From the NCBI GenBank assembly GCA_031547885.1, contig JAVBRO010000037.1, positions 1 through 64,000 on the forward strand: DNA of 64,000 nucleotides, written 5' to 3'. Shown one piece after another: positions 8,277 to 16,308 of this stretch. The DNA comes from UBA940 sp031547885 (GTDB lineage: Bacteria > Bacteroidota > Bacteroidia > Bacteroidales > Rikenellaceae). The notes beneath the pieces are model-generated. The model saw nothing but the letters and a program-made list of their open reading frames with translations. It made no database searches and had not been told where the DNA came from. The stretch's first letter is position 1; each line of letters opens with the position of its first letter. Position numbers and translations under genes: made by a program.

Positions 8277-8729
8277 CTACAATTCCAACCGATACAATCC
8301 GTTTTCTCTCAACGAAAACCCGCACTGTTCAAGCACCTTCACGGATGCCATATTTTCAGCAACAGGGTCGGCAATTACATAGTTGTATTTCTTTCTGCTT
8401 TTTATCTCATCTATCAATAATCCGATTATCTCCCTGCCATGACCTTTTCCCAACAAGCCTTCATCGCCGATAAGATAGTCAATCCCTACGGTTCCTGCCG
8501 GTTCGGACGTCCAATCGCCTTGCGGCGCTTTGTCCGTCTCGTAGTATTGCACAAATCCGACCGGATGGCTTGTTTCAACGATATAATAGTGAATCCAGTC
8601 AGAACCGATGTTTTCGTTTATTTCATTTATCCATTCATCGGGATTGCCGAAAAAATTGCGGATATGGTTCTTATTCAACCATATCGTCATCCATTCAATG
8701 TCGTCCGCTCTGAAAGGCCTTATTCTCAT
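8277..8729 (-). CDS. GNAT acetyltransferase inserted between terS and terL
   Basis: A 150-residue acetyltransferase of the AAC(6')-like/RimJ-type GNAT fold: the start RPFRADDIEWMTIWLN, a beta-4 segment GTVGIDYLIGDEGLLGKGHG containing the acetyl-CoA loop (GxGxG-like LLGKGHGREI), and NMASVKVLEQCGF near the end. It transfers acetyl from acetyl-CoA to an amine, but the substrate is unknown; aminoglycosides, peptides and toxins are all possible. It is on the opposite strand to the packaging operon, lower in GC than its flanks, and has its own promoter, as expected for a moron gene expressed in the lysogen. Confidence 0.8.
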   Translation of the reverse strand: MRIRPFRADDIEWMTIWLNKNHIRNFFGNPDEWINEINENIGSDWIHYYIVETSHPVGFVQYYETDKAPQGDWTSEPAGTVGIDYLIGDEGLLGKGHGREIIGLLIDEIKSRKKYNYVIADPVAENMASVKVLEQCGFSLRENGLYRLEL

Positions 8730-8752
8730 CTTATTAAATCAACCTATACTCG

Positions 8753-8760
8753 CAAAGATA
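8753..8760 (-). promoter_or_regulatory. -7 element for the GNAT gene
   Basis: On the minus strand this reads TATCTTTG, an exact TAnnTTTG, 24 nt upstream of the GNAT start. It overlaps the region just before terL on the plus strand. No good -33 box was found. Confidence 0.6.
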
Positions 8761-8764
8761 ACGA

Positions 8765-10435
8765 ATGAACCGCAAATTACACATAGCCGAACAATACGCC
8801 GACGATGTCCGGTCCGGCAAAGCGCTGGTCTGCGAGTACGTGCGGCTGGCCGTGGAGCGATACTTTGCCGACCTCGACAACGCTTTGGATATGGGTTGGC
8901 ACTTCGACCGCAAGGCGGCGGGGCGGGCGATCAAGTTCATTGAGAGCCTTAAGCACACCAAAGGCGACTGGGCCGGACAGAAGTTCCTGCTGGAGCCGTG
9001 GCAGCAATTCGCGGTATGGAACATCTTTGGCTGGAAACTGGCCGACGGCACACGCCGCTTCCGCTACGCCTACATCGAGATCGCCCGCAAGAACGGCAAG
9101 ACGGCGCTTTCGGCTGGCATCGGCCTGTATATGCTCTTCGCCGACGGCGAGTCGCGCCCGGAGGTCTATTCTGCGGCGACCGTCAAGGATCAGGCGAAGA
9201 TATGTTTCGCCGACGCGGTGGAGATCGTCAAGGCCACCGACCTGCGGCGCTATCTTTCGCCTTTCCGTAACTCGATCACCTACGAGCAGAAGGGCGGCCT
9301 GTTCAAACCCCTCTCATCCGACTACGGCACGCACGATGGCCTGAATCCGAGTTGCGGCATCATCGACGAGTTTCACGCCCACAAAGACAGCGGGATGTTC
9401 GATGTGATCAAGTCGGCCTTCGGCGCTCGGCGGCAGCCGCTGATGTTCATCATCACGACGGCGGGTTTCAACAAGACGGGGGCCTGCTACGCCTACCGCG
9501 AGAACGTGATCAAGGTGCTGCGCGGCGTAAACCGCGACGACTCGCTGTTCGGGATCATCTACACGCAGGACTCGAAAGAGGAATGGGACGACCCGAAAAT
9601 GTGGATCAAATCGAACCCCAACCTCGGCGTATCGCTATCGGCGGATTATCTCGCCTCGCAGGTCATGGACGCCAAGAACCGCCCGGAGGCCGTGCGCAAC
9701 GTGATGACCAAGAACGTTAACCTTTGGGTGGACGCCGAGCGGACATGGATTCTGGACGAGGTGTGGATGCGCTGCGCCGGCACTACGGTCCCGACCACCC
9801 TCAAAGGCTGCGACTGCTGGGGCGGCCTCGACCTGTCGAACGTGTCGGATGTGACGGCTTTCGTGCTGCTCTTCAACGAGAACGACCGCTTCCAACTGCT
9901 GCCGTTCTTCTGGATTCCCGAAGAGAAAATGCTCGAAAAAATCCGTAAGGAAAATATCAACTACGACCTGTGGGTGCGCGACGGCTACGTGAAAGTCACG
10001 CCCGGCAACGTGATCGATTACGACTTCGTGAAGGCGGATATCCTACTGATCGTCGCCGACTACGATCTCAAATCCACCGCTTACGACCGCTGGAACGCCT
10101 CACAGACCATCATCGACCTGGGTAACGAGGGTATGGAATTCTCACCCTTCGGACAGGGCTTCGGCTCGATGTCGGCCCCAACAAAGCAATTCGAAGCGCT
10201 GGCGCTCACACAGCAATTGGAGCATTTCGGCAACCCCGTGCTACGCTGGATGCTCGCCTCGACAGTGGTCAAGACTGACCCGGCGGGCAACATCAAGCCC
10301 GACAAGGAGAAGTCCACGCAGAAGATCGACGGCATCGTCGCCGCGATCATGGCGCTCGGCGAATGGCTAACTTTCCAGGCGAAGAACGAATCCGACCCCT
10401 ACAACGACCGGGGGATGCTGAAGTTGGGCGAGTGA
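8765..10435 (+). CDS. Terminase large subunit
   Basis: A 556-residue HK97-group (phage terminase 1-like) large subunit. The ATPase domain carries the Walker A variant IARKNGKTA (residues 106-114) and Walker B CGIIDEFHAH with D201-E202; the motif FIITTAGF follows. The C-terminal nuclease domain begins around LKGCDCWGGLDLSNVSDVTAF, with its first acidic residue in GGLDLS. It packages DNA into the prohead using ATP and cuts concatemers. It is full length. The stop overlaps the next start as ATGA. Confidence 0.9.
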   Translation: MNRKLHIAEQYADDVRSGKALVCEYVRLAVERYFADLDNALDMGWHFDRKAAGRAIKFIESLKHTKGDWAGQKFLLEPWQQFAVWNIFGWKLADGTRRFRYAYIEIARKNGKTALSAGIGLYMLFADGESRPEVYSAATVKDQAKICFADAVEIVKATDLRRYLSPFRNSITYEQKGGLFKPLSSDYGTHDGLNPSCGIIDEFHAHKDSGMFDVIKSAFGARRQPLMFIITTAGFNKTGACYAYRENVIKVLRGVNRDDSLFGIIYTQDSKEEWDDPKMWIKSNPNLGVSLSADYLASQVMDAKNRPEAVRNVMTKNVNLWVDAERTWILDEVWMRCAGTTVPTTLKGCDCWGGLDLSNVSDVTAFVLLFNENDRFQLLPFFWIPEEKMLEKIRKENINYDLWVRDGYVKVTPGNVIDYDFVKADILLIVADYDLKSTAYDRWNASQTIIDLGNEGMEFSPFGQGFGSMSAPTKQFEALALTQQLEHFGNPVLRWMLASTVVKTDPAGNIKPDKEKSTQKIDGIVAAIMALGEWLTFQAKNESDPYNDRGMLKLGE

Positions 10436-10728
10436 TGGCAGCGAACGGCAAAATACCGCATTGGGACACCCCGGCCAAACGCCGGCGGCGCGAGCGTATC
10501 GAGTCGGAGTTGCAGGCCATACCGACCATCGACCCGGTGCTCGCCCGGCTGCTCTCCACGGAGGGGTTTGTCGACTACTACCTGGAGATGCGCGACCTCT
10601 ACTCCTCGCAGCGCGAAGCCTATGAGCGGCTGGAGGATTTCTATATTTCAGTTACCGGCTACCGCCGTTATTCAGAGTTCAACTCCTTCCGAAAGGTGTT
10701 GACTCGAAAATTAGCGAAAAAACAATAA
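10435..10728 (+). CDS. Small phage protein after TerL
   Basis: A 97-residue basic protein starting at the ATG that overlaps the terL stop. The sequence is helical (RRRRERIESELQAI, LEMRDLYSSQREAYERLEDFY) with no recognised domain. The position directly after terL suggests a packaging or head-assembly accessory protein, but there is no motif to prove it. It ends just before the first accessory block, so it marks the edge of the conserved packaging module. Confidence 0.65.
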   Translation: MAANGKIPHWDTPAKRRRRERIESELQAIPTIDPVLARLLSTEGFVDYYLEMRDLYSSQREAYERLEDFYISVTGYRRYSEFNSFRKVLTRKLAKKQ

Positions 10729-10743
10729 TGTGAGATAAATTCT

Positions 10744-10751
10744 TACTTTTG
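10744..10751 (+). promoter_or_regulatory. -7 element for the accessory membrane-protein gene
   Basis: TACTTTTG matches TAnnTTTG exactly and lies 23 nt before the ATG at 10775, with no clear -33 box. It gives the gene its own promoter, independent of the phage operon. Confidence 0.55.
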
Positions 10752-10774
10752 TACATATTTAATACCCTCATAAG

Positions 10775-11374
10775 ATGAATTTTAAATTTTATGATGTTTT
10801 ATCTTCTTTGGTGCCGGGCTTTATTGTTATGGCCGCATCAATGTATATGTTGGACATAGAATACAACAAGGATTATGTTGTTCCATATACTGCTTTGGCT
10901 TTTTTAGTCGGCTATATAATTAATGCGATTTGCAGCTGGCTTGAAGGGTTTTATTATTGGACTTGGGGAGGGAAGCCATCTACAAAATTGCTGGATGGAA
11001 AGGATATGTGGAAGGTCCGTTTCTATGAAACCAAAAGAGTCAAGGAGTATCTACTTGAAGAATTGAAAGATCCGGCCGCCTCAAACGACAAGCTATTTCA
11101 TGAAGCGATGAGACATACAAATGGGAAAAGTGATAGTAGAGTGGATGATTTTAATGCCCACTATGCCTTTTCCCGTTCTTTACTGACTACGACGTTAATG
11201 GCAATAGTATTCATCGCATTTAAGCAATACGATAATTGGCTATTTTATGTTATTGCGATCCCATCACTTTTTATCGTTTGGTTTCGATGCAAACAAAGAG
11301 CCTATTACTATTCTCGGGAAGTGCTAAATGAATACCTCAAGAGTAAAAGATCTACAATCCGAGCCGTCAGATAA
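10775..11374 (+). CDS. Accessory membrane protein, four predicted membrane segments
   Basis: A 199-residue AT-rich gene unlike the GC-rich phage backbone. Hydrophobic segments lie around residues 8-25 and 38-60 and again at 128-150 and 152-168. Between them is a charged cytoplasmic-looking region (KVRFYETKRVKEYLLEELKD). No family was recognised. Its 3' end overlaps the 3' end of the convergent E2-E1-JAB gene by 51 bp, so the two sit in one accessory block. A membrane effector of that block is an attractive but untested possibility; an exclusion protein is another. Confidence 0.6.
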   Translation: MNFKFYDVLSSLVPGFIVMAASMYMLDIEYNKDYVVPYTALAFLVGYIINAICSWLEGFYYWTWGGKPSTKLLDGKDMWKVRFYETKRVKEYLLEELKDPAASNDKLFHEAMRHTNGKSDSRVDDFNAHYAFSRSLLTTTLMAIVFIAFKQYDNWLFYVIAIPSLFIVWFRCKQRAYYYSREVLNEYLKSKRSTIRAVR

Positions 11375-13594
11375 TTTGGAATAATTATCTATCATATTGA
11401 ATGAAAGATCCTTGTCTCCGCATATGCACATATAAACCGGAGAACCTTCTTTGGCTATGCGTTCAGCAAGAAACGCACATTGGATTAAATCTTGTTCGCT
11501 AGGTTTAGTAGAGCAGTTTCTTGGATGAGAATGCCACTCTCCTAAATATTTAACCTGTCCGGCTGTTATTTCCTGATACTTGCTGAATTCATCAAGGATT
11601 CCCTCTTTACCCCTTTCAAAAAAGGTAGGGGCTTCTTTGCTATCGCCGGGAGCTAATATAGTATCAAAAAGATAGATAATATTTCGAGAGTCGTCTATGG
11701 ACCCTAAAAGTATTCCTCCTGTCTCATTTGGGAGTTTAGATTTTCGAACTTCTTGTATTTGATTAATAAGTTCATTATTCACGTAAAGTGTCCAACGGGA
11801 ATTTGCGTTTGTTTTCTTTACCCAGTTTGTTGGTTGAAAGCTATATTTGCATACACTTCCATCAAGTGCTGTCGTCCATATGCCTCCCTGAGCTTTTCCC
11901 TCCTTAATTATTGATTGAAGATTCTTGGCTGCTATTGAAGCCAGCAACGATACATCCGCTTGATTCAATATAGTCGTTATGTCACGACATGAATTCCTAT
12001 TATACCTAATGCGTGTACTCTTATCTTCTTTCGTTTTTAAATGAGAATGCAGGTCTTCTGTATGATATAAATACCTATAATACTCCATCTCTAAAAAATC
12101 CAACCGGTGTTTCCTGCCATTATCTTCTGCAAGAATTACTAAATCGGTTCCTGATGGATTCATGAAAACAGATATTCTCTTATTTTTTACTGTTTTAGTA
12201 TAATCTCGTGCTAAAGAACGCGCAACAGCGATAGATGTGGAAATATCCACAATAGCATCCGCAGCAGTTAATGCAGATACCACTTCTGGATCGCTTCCCC
12301 TCTCTATGAAATTATAGTTCAGAGGATTATATCGGTTGTCGGATAGTAATTCATTTAGCTTTTGAGCTACCGATGCAGCTTTATATTCGCCTATATGATG
12401 TTGACTTAGCGTGTGCCGAGCTAGATTGTGAGGATATAGGTGATCATGATCCACAATGGTCCATTTGCCAAATCCCATCCGAGCAAAAATTTCCATTATT
12501 TGAGATCCCAGCGCACCTACTCCTATGGCAAGATATTTTTTGTCATTTGGCTCTAAGCCATTGTAGCGACTCGCTGACTCAGAGCTAAATTCTACCATTG
12601 TTCCATATATTTCAATTTCAATCCCATCAAAATGACTCTCATTAAAACTCATTTCAGGATTTCTGCTTAAAGTACCATCGGCATTATTCTGCCATATTGA
12701 ACTATCTATTCCTATCTCTTTAAAGGTTTTTTTCGTTAAGAGGAAAAACATTTCATTTTTCTCTGGCTTCTCATCTTCGATGTTCCTTTTTATAGGAACA
12801 ATACAAAATATACCCAAACACTTCTTGTGTAGATCCTCATCAGATAAAAACTCCTTCTTGATATTATTGAATGATTTTGCTAGTAATAACGACAGGCATT
12901 CTCCATTTAAAGTCAATAATTTTGATAAATCCGAAATATATTCCGGCTCTTTGTGGACAAACCCGTGAACCTGCGCGTCAAAATCAAAACGAGAAATAAA
13001 TATGGATGTGTCGGTTTGATCTGAAGATATTTGGAATAAATGACTATCCGGATGCATCTGTTTAAGATAGTAATCATCCGCTTTTTTTGTAGCAGGCAAT
13101 ATTACTAAACCTTTAACTCTCATGAACGGCTCCAACGGTTGATCTTCTCTGTGCAGTTTACCTTGAGCGGTCATGCACAGCCAAGCGCGGATCGATTCTA
13201 TAAAAGAATAGGCATTAAATCCTATCCTAACTTCAGAAAAATCCTGTTCGGAAACACATAAGCTAACTGGTCGTTCCGAAGGTCGCAAATTAGTATGAGG
13301 TAATCCCAAAGGGAAATCCGCCCTTAATGCAAAAACTTCGGGGAAAGCCTTATCTGCTTCATCACAAATTATAGCAATATCCTCCTGCTCTTCAATTCCG
13401 TTATTGTTTCTAAATGGCGCTTCGACATCCAGACTTAGAAGTATTATTTCTTTTTTGTCATTCTTGATGAATACGGGTTTGAGAAAGAATGTCCGATTGT
13501 TTAAAGCAGCCAGAGCTATTGATTTACTTCTCGGAAACTTTAAATCATCAATCCCAACAATTTCACCTTCAATCTCAGGATAGTTGTAATCCAT
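11324..13594 (-). CDS. Predicted E2-E1-JAB ubiquitin-like conjugation fusion
   Basis: A 756-residue three-part protein. Residues 1-160 look like a prokaryotic E2: LPHTNL then PVSLCVSEQDF, with C113 as candidate catalytic cysteine and SIRAWLCMTAQGKL after it. Residues 350-600 are a ThiF/E1 adenylation domain: AIGVGALGSQ (nucleotide loop, 358-363) and IVDHDHLYPHNLARH. Residues 620-756 are a JAB/MPN metal protease: NETGGILLG, then GEWHSHPRNC with H688 and H690, and SEQD; the gap before the serine is one residue longer than the JAMM consensus. Activation, transfer and deconjugation of a ubiquitin-like target would thus be in one chain. It follows the metallo-hydrolase gene with stop and start overlapping. 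No separate ubiquitin-like protein is visible. Confidence 0.8.
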   Translation of the reverse strand: MDYNYPEIEGEIVGIDDLKFPRSKSIALAALNNRTFFLKPVFIKNDKKEIILLSLDVEAPFRNNNGIEEQEDIAIICDEADKAFPEVFALRADFPLGLPHTNLRPSERPVSLCVSEQDFSEVRIGFNAYSFIESIRAWLCMTAQGKLHREDQPLEPFMRVKGLVILPATKKADDYYLKQMHPDSHLFQISSDQTDTSIFISRFDFDAQVHGFVHKEPEYISDLSKLLTLNGECLSLLLAKSFNNIKKEFLSDEDLHKKCLGIFCIVPIKRNIEDEKPEKNEMFFLLTKKTFKEIGIDSSIWQNNADGTLSRNPEMSFNESHFDGIEIEIYGTMVEFSSESASRYNGLEPNDKKYLAIGVGALGSQIMEIFARMGFGKWTIVDHDHLYPHNLARHTLSQHHIGEYKAASVAQKLNELLSDNRYNPLNYNFIERGSDPEVVSALTAADAIVDISTSIAVARSLARDYTKTVKNKRISVFMNPSGTDLVILAEDNGRKHRLDFLEMEYYRYLYHTEDLHSHLKTKEDKSTRIRYNRNSCRDITTILNQADVSLLASIAAKNLQSIIKEGKAQGGIWTTALDGSVCKYSFQPTNWVKKTNANSRWTLYVNNELINQIQEVRKSKLPNETGGILLGSIDDSRNIIYLFDTILAPGDSKEAPTFFERGKEGILDEFSKYQEITAGQVKYLGEWHSHPRNCSTKPSEQDLIQCAFLAERIAKEGSPVYMCICGDKDLSFNMIDNYSKLSDGSDCRSFTLEVFI

Positions 13595-14736
13595 TATTTT
13601 AGCCCTGCTCGTGGAATGGTTGATCCTAATACTGACGCGCTAGCAGTTGCAACCCGTTTTTGAAGAGTCGGCCCGTTTTCGTCAATAATATACACTAACG
13701 GTTGCGGAGCTTTTTCATCTACATGAAGTGCCGTATTTTTGAATCTTGAGGAACCGACCTTTTTTTCATACTCTCCTTTTGCTTCATAATGAGGAGGATT
13801 AGGTTCTTTATCCTCAATCTTTTTCGATGAGGCAATTATGTGCCCGCCTTGATTTCTGTAGTCGAGAAATTCTAACGAATAATCTTGTGGTGTATCATTA
13901 TCCTCCTGCGGTCTGTCGTTAAAGAACGACCATGAACAATGATGGGGCGCCAGAAATAAGTCCCAGTTCAGTTTATCGGCGTTATTGTTGTCTTTTGATT
14001 TTTCCACAACCTTTTCCCAAACATAATGATCTGCGTCCCCTCCGAAAATGAATTGAGACACGATATTGCCAAATGGACTTTGAGTAAAAGACATTTGAGA
14101 CACGATGCTGGCAGCATTACAATCTTTGTCGGCCTGCCCCCGGACCAAATCACTTTTGAAAGGTGCGTGTATAAATATTGAAAGATACTGACTATATTTC
14201 CCGTTAATTGTATTTACGGTTGTCCCTGGTATATGATGTAGATTGGAATTGTATTCGTCATTGTCATTGTAGCCGATAACCCTAATACGATTACCATTTT
14301 TATTTCTCTCTGGAGAATTGTCCTCGACTAGTTTTTTCCGTCTTTTAGCTTCTCTTCTTATGGCTCCGCCGTCATCACATAGATTATTGGTGAAAGCCAT
14401 TTGAGTAACCCATAACTCTCCTATAATTATCTCATCCTTATCTCTATTGGTTTTAGCATAATCATCAGGGTTTCCACAATAAAAGTGCGTTCCAAACCCC
14501 TTGCAATGGTCATCGTGAGGGTGTGTGTTTATAAATAAATCGACAAAAGGATTGCCATTCCTGTCTTTTTGAATCTCTTTAAGCAAATCCGATTTAACGT
14601 CGTATATCGCTATTCCATCAGAGTCTTCTTCACAATCATGGAATTGGCAATCTATCATTATAGACGTATTATCCGATAATGTCACCAACACATTATCGCC
14701 ATTACCAACGGGGTAAAATTTAATTTTATGGGCCAT
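13594..14736 (-). CDS. Metallo-beta-lactamase-fold hydrolase, partner of E2-E1-JAB
   Basis: A 380-residue MBL-fold protein of the ComEC/Rec2-like type. The zinc motif is NTHPHDDHCKG (H72, H74, D76, H77); further ligands are likely in FIFGGDADHYVWEK and LAPHHCSWS. A 70-residue insert follows the first motif. MBL proteins of this type have been noted beside prokaryotic E2/E1/JAB genes in comparative surveys of ubiquitin-like systems, so it is probably a nuclease or hydrolase effector or regulator. It is the first gene of a two-gene operon; its last base overlaps the start of the fusion gene. Confidence 0.8.
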   Translation of the reverse strand: MAHKIKFYPVGNGDNVLVTLSDNTSIMIDCQFHDCEEDSDGIAIYDVKSDLLKEIQKDRNGNPFVDLFINTHPHDDHCKGFGTHFYCGNPDDYAKTNRDKDEIIIGELWVTQMAFTNNLCDDGGAIRREAKRRKKLVEDNSPERNKNGNRIRVIGYNDNDEYNSNLHHIPGTTVNTINGKYSQYLSIFIHAPFKSDLVRGQADKDCNAASIVSQMSFTQSPFGNIVSQFIFGGDADHYVWEKVVEKSKDNNNADKLNWDLFLAPHHCSWSFFNDRPQEDNDTPQDYSLEFLDYRNQGGHIIASSKKIEDKEPNPPHYEAKGEYEKKVGSSRFKNTALHVDEKAPQPLVYIIDENGPTLQKRVATASASVLGSTIPRAGLK

Positions 14737-15036
14737 AGTAGTTTGTTTTATTTAACAATTTGATCTTCAATAAGTATACCAAATATTATTTTTTAGATAT
14801 CCATGTCAGAATGACAAGAACTACTGCAAAATCCTTGTCAATATACAATTTTTAAACTGTCATTTTGGCAAATTACAGATTCTTTCTTTTAGTTTAATAT
14901 AGAAATATAACGTAAGAAACACGAAATCTCTCTTCATAGTTCATTGAGATATGAAGCAATTTATAATCTATGTGTCTGCAAATCTGTATCTTTTATTGTT
15001 TAAGTGACTAAAGCCGAACATTGTATCTGTTGTTAG
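14737..15036. other. 300-bp AT-rich non-coding stretch
   Basis: No credible gene, tRNA or strong hairpin is seen. It must contain the divergent promoter for the metallo-hydrolase operon (minus strand); I found no exact TAnnTTTG close to the start at 14736. At its right edge the GC content rises where the first dyad promoter begins. Confidence 0.5.
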
Positions 15037-15082
15037 GTGCGACATTGTCTCATAATTCGGTAAAATCCCCTTCGAACCTTTG
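15037..15082 (+). promoter_or_regulatory. Phage dyad promoter, copy 1 (methyltransferase)
   Basis: The dyad GTGCGACATTGTCTCAT (15037-15053) is followed by AACCTTTG (15075-15082) in the -7 position. The distance from the core GCGACA to the -7 box is 36 nt, as in the other four copies. The methyltransferase ATG is at 15109, about 23 nt after the inferred transcription start. Here the first T of the -7 box is A. Confidence 0.75.
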
Positions 15083-15108
15083 CAGCAGTAATCTAACTCT
15101 GCAAAACC

Positions 15109-16308
15109 ATGACGCATGGATCACTCTTCTCCGGCATCGGGGGATTCGAACACGCGGCCGAGATCGTCGGCTGGAACAACGCCTTCTGTTGCGAGATAGA
15201 TCCGTTCTGCCGGCGGGTGCTTAAATTCCTCTTCCCCCATGAAACGCAGTACCACGACATCCGCACGACAGATTTCTCTGTTTGGCGAGGAAGAATCGAC
15301 GTTCTCACCGGCGGTTTCCCCTGCCAGCCCTTCTCGCAGGCGGGCCGGCGCAAAGGAACCGATGACGACCGCTACCTCTGGCCGGCTATGCTTGGAGCAA
15401 TTCGCCAAATCCAGCCCCGATGGGTCGTGGGCGAGAATGTTCTCGGAATTACTAATTGGAATGCCGGGTTGGTATTCGAGCAGGTGTGCGCTGATTTGGA
15501 AGCTGAAGGCTACCAAGTCTGGCCGTGCGTATTGCCAGCTTGTGGCGTCGACGCTCCCCATCGCCGATACCGAACCTTCTTTATTGCCTACCGTAACGAC
15601 GACCAACGCCAGCCAGGGACTTCATTCGAAGAACAACTGCGGCAAGCCCCTGCTGCCGATGGCGGCTGCGATGATGCCCACGCCTACCGCGCAGGATTTC
15701 AAACGCCGGGGGCCGGGCAGTCACCAGCAAGGGCTGCCGGAGTATGTGCGCGGCCTGCTACCCACGCCCAACGCGGTGGAGGGTACGAAGTACACCCGCA
15801 CCTACAATTCCAACAGTCAGATGGGCAAGAGCCTCACGGCGATGGCGCTCAACGATATGCTCCCCACGCCGGAAGCGAACAACTACAAGAACGGACACCG
15901 GCGGCTTTCGCCCCGCATCGAGCGCAAGCTGGAGCAGGGCTGGACGGTCGGACTGAACGATCTGGCGACGCTCCGGCTGCTGCCCACGCCGGTGGTATGC
16001 CTGGACGGGGCCTATGCGGATCGCAATCCGGAGAGCAGGCGGCATTCGAAGTCGATTGCGACGCTGGCCTTCGAAGCTGGTGGCGGGACTTCCCAACTGT
16101 CCCCCCTGTTTGTGGAGCAGATGATGGGTTTTCCGACTGGCTGGATTCTGCTGCCGTTTTTGAGGGAGTCGTTCCTTCGAAGCGTGCCAGAGCCTTCAAC
16201 CGCTGGCGAACAGAATCCGTGAAGGCTTACGGCAACGCCGTCGTCCCGCAGCTGATCGTGCAGATATTCAGGGCAATCGACTTATACGAAAAACTATGCG
16301 CCGCGTGA
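15109..16308 (+). CDS. DNA cytosine C5 methyltransferase with embedded second gene
   Basis: A 399-residue C5 methyltransferase. Motif I is SLFSGIGGFEHA, motif IV is TGGFPCQPFSQAG with the nucleophile C72, motif VI is WVVGENVLG, motif VIII is APHRRYR. The end, WWRDFPTVPPVCG then RWRTESVKAYGNAVVPQ, is the C-terminal signature with motif X. Residues about 168-325, where the target-recognition region should be, are low complexity (Ala, Gly, Gln, His), because that DNA mainly encodes the overlapping ORF 15239-16222 in another frame. It probably protects phage DNA or blocks host restriction. It is driven by dyad promoter 1. Confidence 0.85.
   Translation: MTHGSLFSGIGGFEHAAEIVGWNNAFCCEIDPFCRRVLKFLFPHETQYHDIRTTDFSVWRGRIDVLTGGFPCQPFSQAGRRKGTDDDRYLWPAMLGAIRQIQPRWVVGENVLGITNWNAGLVFEQVCADLEAEGYQVWPCVLPACGVDAPHRRYRTFFIAYRNDDQRQPGTSFEEQLRQAPAADGGCDDAHAYRAGFQTPGAGQSPARAAGVCARPATHAQRGGGYEVHPHLQFQQSDGQEPHGDGAQRYAPHAGSEQLQERTPAAFAPHRAQAGAGLDGRTERSGDAPAAAHAGGMPGRGLCGSQSGEQAAFEVDCDAGLRSWWRDFPTVPPVCGADDGFSDWLDSAAVFEGVVPSKRARAFNRWRTESVKAYGNAVVPQLIVQIFRAIDLYEKLCAA
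15239..16222 (+). CDS. Embedded ORF, LPTPTA-repeat methyltransferase-associated protein
   Basis: A 327-residue ORF in the +1 frame, wholly inside the C5 methyltransferase gene. It resembles a family I recall as stand-alone phage and Bacteroidales proteins annotated beside C5 methyltransferases: SLFGEEESTFS, MTTATSGRLCLEQFAK, DGSWARMFSELLIGMPGWYS, ALIWKLKATKSGRAYCQL, repeated LLPTPTAQD-like units, and SPLFVEQMMGFPTGW near the end. Codon use favours this frame between about 15600 and 16090. The MMGFPTGW motif is encoded by the same bases as FPTVPPVCGADDG of the methyltransferase, so both frames carry conserved motifs. Function unknown. The start may be the ATG at 15239 or a later one. Confidence 0.6.
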   Translation: MKRSTTTSARQISLFGEEESTFSPAVSPASPSRRRAGAKEPMTTATSGRLCLEQFAKSSPDGSWARMFSELLIGMPGWYSSRCALIWKLKATKSGRAYCQLVASTLPIADTEPSLLPTVTTTNASQGLHSKNNCGKPLLPMAAAMMPTPTAQDFKRRGPGSHQQGLPEYVRGLLPTPNAVEGTKYTRTYNSNSQMGKSLTAMALNDMLPTPEANNYKNGHRRLSPRIERKLEQGWTVGLNDLATLRLLPTPVVCLDGAYADRNPESRRHSKSIATLAFEAGGGTSQLSPLFVEQMMGFPTGWILLPFLRESFLRSVPEPSTAGEQNP

